A stretch of 26,290 nt of DNA from Chara braunii (Eukaryota; Streptophyta; Charophyceae; Charales; Characeae), in NCBI GenBank assembly GCA_003427395.1, contig BFEA01000615.1:389372-415661 (forward strand), read 5' to 3'. Each line of letters starts with the position of its first letter. Position 1 is the first letter of the stretch. A program made the translations under genes and the position numbers. This document shows, piece after piece, positions 19,866-26,290 of the stretch. The notes under the pieces were generated by a model that saw only the letters and a program-made list of their open reading frames with translations, made no database searches and was not told the DNA's origin.

Positions 19866-19877
19866 GGGGGGGGGGGG
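19866..19877 (+). repeat. Poly-G run (12 G)
   Basis: Twelve consecutive G residues. It may be a length-variable homopolymer or sequencing-uncertain site. No functional link is visible. Confidence 0.9.
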
Positions 19878-20436
19878 ATAGATTTAGAAATATGTCCCAT
19901 CCAACAATCCAAGCTCAATCAACTTTTACAGAGGGGGAACACATAAAAAAATCAGGCAATCTCACATACGGGTCGGTCATCTCCTCACCGGCCTTTTCCC
20001 CATATGGTCTCTCCGCTGGTACTATCGGTAGAGTTTTATCCCATACCTCAAGCGCAGCTCAACCGTCGTGAGCATGGTACCCAAGCCCAGGCAAGGCATT
20101 AGCCCTTTCCTTGTGCCCAGAATACCCCATCCCGTCTTGCCGCTCTTGCACATCCATACCGACACCGAGGGTTACCCCGTGTGCCTAAATACAGGGACAA
20201 AAGTCAGCCGTCTGGGCATTCACTTCCATCGGTCCCACAAGAATCAACCTTTCCCAAACCATGCTACGAGAAGCTACTAATCGTCTCCGAGGCTCCGTCT
20301 TTGTCCGCATGCAGTGGTACTCCCCCCGCCAGCCAACAGGCTAAGCCCCGCCTTAGGAGACGTTTCGCATCCCGCCCGACAGATCATCGAGCAAAGCTCA
20401 TCACCGCTCGAACGGGAATGCTACTAATCAACCAGC

Positions 20437-20664
20437 GTGACAAACTCCCATTCGACAGCTCGGTGGTCTGACCTTTACACACGAACACACGGTAGCCTAC
20501 AAAAAGAAAGCGACGTTTCGCAACCTGCAGCGGTCGGTGCAGACCCATCCTTTCCTTCCGAAAGGCAGGACGCTCAAATCCCATCATGCAAACACAAGTC
20601 CCAAGTGGGACACATAGAATACAAGTGCCTTTCCCTTGGTGCTCCCAACGCTTCCTACCCATAA
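20437..20664 (+). pseudogene. Possible gag fragment with degenerate zinc knuckle
   Basis: Within this plus-strand frame, CKHKSQVGHIEYKC (about 20587-20628) matches the spacing of a retroviral-type CX2CX4HX4C zinc knuckle with the second Cys replaced by Lys. The Ser/Gln/Pro-rich stretch before it is compatible with the C-terminal part of a gag protein. It is on the strand opposite to the main pol, so it would belong to another element or another rearranged piece. One short motif is weak evidence. Confidence 0.25.
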
Positions 20665-22385
20665 CTCACATTTTTCTCTCAGGACAATGAGTGTCACTCC
20701 TCCTATTTTCATGCATAGTGGTTGGTTCCTTTTCGCGAGAGTCTTCAAAGGTGAGCTGGTTTTCCTTGGAGTCTAGCAACTCCCTTCATTCTCTTTCTCT
20801 TCACTTGTCTGTCCTTTCATAGGGTGGGATTGTTCCTTATTGATGATCCGTTGTGTTCATGTTGGTTCCTTCAAGCATCTCAAAAAAAAAGTGAAAAGTG
20901 CATGAGCACACTGGGCTCAAAGAAGAAGATAGAAGGGCACCGGTTCGATCGGATCACTCCACCGCGGGATTTCGTTGGAACCCGGCCTAAGCCAAGCACA
21001 AACCGCCTGCCAGGTAATCGGAGCCCTTCTTTCATACGAAGAGGAAGGGTCGACTTGCGACTTGCCCAAGGCGTCCCCGGACTGGCGAACACCAGCACCG
21101 GACGAAGGAAGGCTAGAGTCATTCCACAAGGGAACGACTGATCAAGTGCAAATCATGCATGTTATACCTCCAGGCCTGGCCACGCCATGCTCCCAGCCAC
21201 TCTCATATCTGATTTCTCACAAGGGAAAGAGCAAACACAAGTCCATTTTCCTTATCTTGGGTTGTGTAAACGTCAATGCGTCGGGCGCCCCCGTTGGAAT
21301 CGCAAGGGTCAATTTAACCCTTACCCGGCACCTCCACCATTTTTCTAGGGCCAAGCCCTGGTAGACTTTCGAGCCTTAGTCGACCCCACTGGGGGTCCCA
21401 GTTGGCTCGGCCCGCCCACGCTCATGTTGACGGCGCGGGCCGTTCGTCCTAAGGTCACCCCCACCTAGTGCTTTGAGATGGATGGGGGTGGGTCATCGCG
21501 CGAAAGAGCTTTGACATTGGGGATGTAGCTCAACCTTCACGCCAGGTGGTAGTCTCGCTGATCATTCTGTAGCGCTGATTATTTTTTTTTTCTTTGTCGT
21601 GTTCTCAAGCAATTGCTCCTTCCAATACGCAGGCAGTCCAGGGGCTCTTTGAGAGTTTTCTTCTTTTGTGCGCAGACTAAGCGTCATCCTTATGCCGCGC
21701 ACCATTTTCCTAAACCTTGTGTTCCTACAACGTCATCGGGGTGCGGCGAAGCCGTCCTCCCCCTCGCCTCTATGCACCCCTCGGGTCTCATAATTCACAC
21801 TCAACTTATTGAAGCAGGCCCCTTAGTCTTTTCGGGTCTTTACATGCATGCACACATAACTTCACATTTCCCTTGGCAAGATTGCATGCCGTTCCCTCAT
21901 TCACACTCCAAATCTCAAGCGCAAAGGTCATTCCTATGGGTTGGCTTTACGCTAAGGGTCCTGTAACCCCTTTGTCCCTCTTCCCTTTTCATTTTGATGC
22001 CCGGTTCCTCCCGACCCTATCCCGCTCAAGGCATCCTTAGCCATCACTTACCTGCACAATCCAACACAAAGCAAAAATTCATACAATCCCCCGTTGGGGG
22101 TCAACACATAGCCCTTCCCACATGCCTATCTTTTCAAACTCTTTGGCTGTTCTTTGTTCCCTTTCCTTTGCTCAATCAGCTCATCCTCTTCTCATAGTCA
22201 TGCAGTCGGAAAAATGGTTGAGTCAAACTGACCTCGCTTTAACTCATACTTTTCTCCGGATCTCGTCCTTTCCCACTTTTCCAACGTCCTTTTTCTTTGC
22301 CTTCTTGGTGGCGCAAGGGACCAGCTACCCTTCCCTTGGCCTCTCTTTCCACCAAGTGAGGTCTGATCCCCCTTTTACTATTTGC

Positions 22386-22526
22386 ACCCTAGCATTGTAA
22401 CAAGTGAGGGGAGAAGGGTTAGTCATATGCCAAGTGAGGGGGACGGAGAGAGGGGGCAAGGTGAAAGGGGAGAGAAAAAGCGGTGGAGCGGGAGGACAGA
22501 GAGAGGGGGAGAGCGAGGAAAAAAAA

Positions 22527-22617
<91 letters not shown>

Positions 22618-22670
22618 AGAGGGAGAGAGAAAGAGAAAGAGAGAGAGGGAGAAGGAGAGAGAGAACAGAT
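22386..22670. repeat. Purine-rich lead-in, A17 run and (GA)n microsatellite of block B
   Basis: A GGGAGAG-rich stretch (22404-22518), seventeen A (22519-22535), then GA dinucleotides to 22670. The final part repeats the interruption pattern of 82-150 and leads into the same TTCTGATCCTAATCAAGTCA sequence (151 and 22671). Confidence 0.95.
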
Positions 22671-25600
22671 TTCTGATCCTAATCAAGTCATCACCCGTAG
22701 TAGCAGCCAAATGTCGGTAACCCATCCCATAGCAAAAGATCAACTAAGTATGAACCGAATACTATGAACTTGCCGATGAGAAACTAGGACTAGCGAAAAA
22801 CACATGCACATGGGCAAGAGATCAACTAAGTAGGAACCGGAACATCACAACACAAATGATCTTGATAATTAGGGAAAAACATATGCACATAGAGGGTATA
22901 TCAACCAAGTAGGAACCGAAACATCACAACATACATGAACTTTGACAATGAGAAACTAGAACTAGTGGAAAGCACATGCACATACGGGAGAGATCAACAA
23001 AGTAAGAACCGGAACATCACAACATACATGAACATGACAATGCGAAGCTAGAGCTAGTGGAAAGCACATGCACATAGAGGAGAGATCAACCAAGTAGGAA
23101 CCGGAGCATCACAACACACATGAACATGACAATGAGAAGCTAGAACTAATGGAAAGCACATGCACATAAAGAAGAGTTCAACTAAGTAAGATCCTGAACA
23201 TCACATCAAGCATGAACTTGACAATGAGAAGCTAGAGTTAGTGGAAAGCACATGCACATAGAGAAGAGATAAACTAAGTAAGAACCGGGACATCACAACA
23301 TACATGAACATGACAATGAGGAGCTAGAACTAGTCAAAAACACTTGCACATATAGAAAACTTCAACTAAGTAAAATCCGGAACATCACGGCACACATTAA
23401 CATGACAATGAGAAGCGAGAACTAATGAAAAACACATGCACATAGAGAAGAGATCACTAAATCAGAACCGGAATATCACAACATACATGAACATGACAAT
23501 GAGAAGCTAGAACTAGTGGAAAGCACATGCACATAGAGGAAATATCAACTTAAGCAAGAACAGGAACATCACATCAAGCATGAACTTGACAATGAGAAGC
23601 TACAACATACATGAACATGACAATGAGAAGCTAGAACTAGTGGAAAGCACACGCACATAGAGGAAAGATCAACTTAAGCAAGAACCGGAACATCACATCA
23701 AACATGAACTTGAAAATGAGAAGCTAGAGCTAGTGGAAAGCACATGCACATAGAGAAAAAATCAATAAGTAAAATCCGGAACATCACGGCATACATGAAC
23801 ATAACAATGAGAAGCTCGAACTAGTTGAAAGCACATGCACATAGAGGAGAGATCATCTGAGTAAGATCCGGAACATCACAACACACATGAACATGACAAT
23901 GAGAAGTTAGAGGTCGTGAAAAGCATATGCACATAGAGGAGAGATCGTCTAAGTAAGATCTGGAACATCACAACACACATGAACATGACAATGAGAAACT
24001 AAAACCGGTGGAAAGCACATGCACATAGAGAAGAGATCATCTAAGTAAGATCCGGAACATCACAACAAGCATGAACTTGACAATGAGAAGCTAGAACTAG
24101 TGGAAAGCACATGCAAATAGGGGAGATATCATCTAAGCAAGATCGGGAACATCACAACACACATTAACATGACAATGAGAAGCTCGAGGTAGTGGAAAGC
24201 ATATGCATATAGAGGAGAAATCATCTAAGTAAGATCCGGAACATTACATCAAGCATGAACTTGACAATGAGAAGCTGGAGCTAGTGGAAAGCACATGCAC
24301 ATAGAGGAGAGATTAACTAAGTAAGATCCGGAACATCGCATCACACATGAACATGACAATGAAAAGCTAGAACTGGTGGAACGCATATGCTCGTAGAGAA
24401 GAGATCAACCAAGATCGGGAACATCACATCAAGCATGAACTTGACAATGAGAAGCTAGAACTAGTGGAAAGCACATGCACATAGGGGCGAAATCAACTAA
24501 GCAAGTACCGGAATAACACAATTCACATGAACAAAACAATGAGAAGTTAGAACTTGTGGAAAACACATGCACATAGAGAAAAAATCAACAATGTAATATC
24601 CGGAACATCACATCAAGCATGAACTTGACAATGAGAAGTTAGAGCTAGTGGAAAACACAAACACATAGAGGAGAGATCATCCAAGTAAGATCCGGAACAT
24701 CACAACAAGCGTGGACTTGACAATGAGAAGCTGCAACTAGTGGAAAACACATGCACATAGGGGAGAGATCATCTAAGTAAGATCGGGAACATCACAACAC
24801 ACATGAACATGACAATGAGAAGCTAGAGGTAGTGGAAAGTATATGCATATAGAGGAGATATCATTTAAGTAAGATTCGGAACATCACATCAAACATGAAC
24901 TTGAGAATCAGAAGTTAGAGTTAGTGAAAAACACATGCACACAGAGGAGAGATCAACTAAGTAAGATCCGGAACATCACATCACACATAAACATGACAAT
25001 GAAAAGTAGTGGAAAGCACATGCACATAGAGAAGAGATAAACTAAGTAAGATCTGGAACATCAGATCAAGCATGAACTTGACAATGAGAAGCTAAAGCTA
25101 GTGGAAAGCACATGCACATAGAGGAGAGATCGTCTTAGTAAGATCTGGAACATCACAACACACATGAACATGAGAAGGAGAAGTTAGAACTAGTGAAAAT
25201 CACATGCACATAAAGAAGCGATCAACTAAGTAAGATCAGGAACATCACAACACACATGAACATGACAATGAGAAGCTAGAACTAGTGGAACGGAGATGCA
25301 CATGGAGAGAGATCGTCTAAGTAAGATCCAGAACATCAAACCACACATAAACATGACAATGAGAAGCTAGAACTAGTAGAAAGCACAAACACATAGAGAA
25401 AAAATCAACTGAGTTAGATCTGGAACATCACAACACATATGAACATGACAATGAGAAGCTAGAACTAGTGGAAAACACATGCACATAGAGAAGAGATCAA
25501 CTAGGTATGTTCCGGAACATCACATCAAGCATGAACTTGACAATGAGAAGCTAGAACTAGTGGAAAGCACATGCACATAGAGGAGAGATCAACTAAGCAA

Positions 25601-25706
25601 GAACCGGAACATCACAACCCACATGAACGTGACAATGAGAAGCTAGAACTAGTGGAAAGCGCATGCACATAGAGAAGAGATCAACTAAGTAAGATCCAGA
25701 ACATCG
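22671..25706. repeat. 92-bp satellite array, copy B
   Basis: About 33 monomers of the same 92-bp family as 151-3486, in the same orientation. The first monomers align with copy A at a constant offset of 22,520 bp, including a monomer with a shared internal deletion (331-360 and 22851-22880). Later, shared private variants such as CATCACGGCACACAT (952 and 23383) show the offset shrinking by whole or partial monomers. The array ends at GCATATTATCATG (25707), the same switch point as in copy A. Confidence 0.95.
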
Positions 25707-26290
25707 CATATTATCATGTGAGTGAAAGCAAGAGTCTAACTAGGCTAGATAACCAAGGTTGAACCAAAGGTCATTCATGAAAGAAGCGGTTCACTCCCTA
25801 CTAGTGTGTAAGTGAAAGACATAAACTTGAGTAGGCCAGATCACCAAGGTTGAACCAAAGGTCATCCATAAAAGAAGCGGTGCACTCCCTACTAGTGTGT
25901 GAGTGAAAGGCATGAACTTGAGTAGGCTAGATCACCAAGATTGCATCAAAGATCTTTCATGGAAGTAGCGGTGCAATACCTACTAGTGTGTGGGTGAAAA
26001 GCATGAACTTGAGTCGGCTAGATAACGTAAATTGCATCAAAGATCATCCATGGAAGTAGCGGTGTACTACCTACCAGTGTGTGAGTGAAAAGCATGAACT
26101 TGAGTAGGCTAGATCACCAAGATTGCATCAAAGATCATCCATAGAAGAAGCGGTGCACTGCCTACTAGTGTGTGAGTGAAAAGCATCAGTGTGAGTAGGC
26201 TAACTCACCAAGATTGCATCAAAGATCATCCATGGAAGTAGCGGTGCACTACCTACTAGTGTGTGAGTGAAAAGCATGAACTTGAGTAGG
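25707..26290. repeat. 91-bp satellite array, copy B (continues beyond the window)
   Basis: About six and a half monomers of the 91-bp family, matching 3487 onwards, including the early variant monomers with GGTTGAACC and CACTCCCTACTAG. The window ends before the position equivalent to the TIR-element insertion in copy A, so its presence in copy B cannot be judged. Confidence 0.93.

Larger units (their letters stand above)
19606..22385. other. No convincing gene; scattered retroelement-like scraps
   Basis: Expected to hold the 5' untranslated part of the minus-strand element, but no terminal repeat or primer-binding site could be identified. Features seen: a run of twelve G at 19866-19877, a zinc-knuckle-like remnant on the plus strand at about 20587-20628, plus-strand open frames at 20890-21364 with Gln/Glu/Pro-rich gag-like composition, and a T-run at 21582-21591. 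Everything else is C/T-rich and open only by chance. Confidence 0.45.

Noticed and set aside
21519-21591. GGGGATGTAGCTCA (21519-21532) resembles the 5' end of a plant tRNA-Ala and is followed by a T-run like a Pol III terminator
   Set aside because: No anticodon stem, T-arm or acceptor complement follows, and no good box B is present. A 14-base match alone can be chance or a tiny tRNA-derived scrap.
22382-22767. Open frames across the GA tract of block B
   Set aside because: They are simple Arg-Glu or Ser-Leu repeats created by the dinucleotide tract, with no independent coding evidence.

Overview
The window looks like repeat-dominated nuclear DNA of a eukaryote with a large genome. It has long tandem satellites, microsatellites, a small TA-flanked inverted-repeat transposon, several unrelated minisatellites and the decayed pol of a Ty3/gypsy-class retrotransposon. 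I found no intact host gene, rRNA, tRNA, CRISPR array or bacterial-type operon. The pol motifs remind me of Ty3/gypsy families in charophyte algae such as Chara and in some fungi. That is recollection only, and the organism is not established by this sequence.

Layout. 1-150 is a GA microsatellite. 151-3486 is an array of a 92-bp monomer, and 3487-5515 is an array of a 91-bp monomer. The second array is split at 4404-4947 by a 544-bp terminal-inverted-repeat element flanked by a TA duplication. 5516-6436 is a third 91-bp subfamily with a five-monomer higher-order period. 6437-6709 is a GAA microsatellite. 6710-9150 is pyrimidine-rich non-coding DNA with two diverged tandem copies of a unit of about 765 bp carrying conserved hairpins. 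9246-13290 holds minisatellites with periods of 26, 38, 63, alternating 42-44/55, and 40 bp.

14025-19605 is the retroelement, mostly on the minus strand: a degraded acidic ORF (14025-14981), integrase, RNase H and the C-terminal half of reverse transcriptase (15298-17824). The segment 17825-19130, carrying a gag-like ORF and the N-terminal half of reverse transcriptase, is on the plus strand. Turning this segment around brings the RT halves together in the same reading frame, so it is best read as an internal inversion (or a misassembly). Stops and a frameshift show that the copy is dead. A possible -1 frameshift heptamer lies in the gag-like/pol overlap.

19606-22385 has no convincing gene. 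From 22386 the window repeats its own beginning: a purine-rich lead-in, the GA tract, the 92-bp array (22671-25706) and the 91-bp array (25707 to the end). The two copies start 22,520 bp apart and share private monomer mutations, so the whole block was duplicated. It may be one period of a very long tandem repeat.
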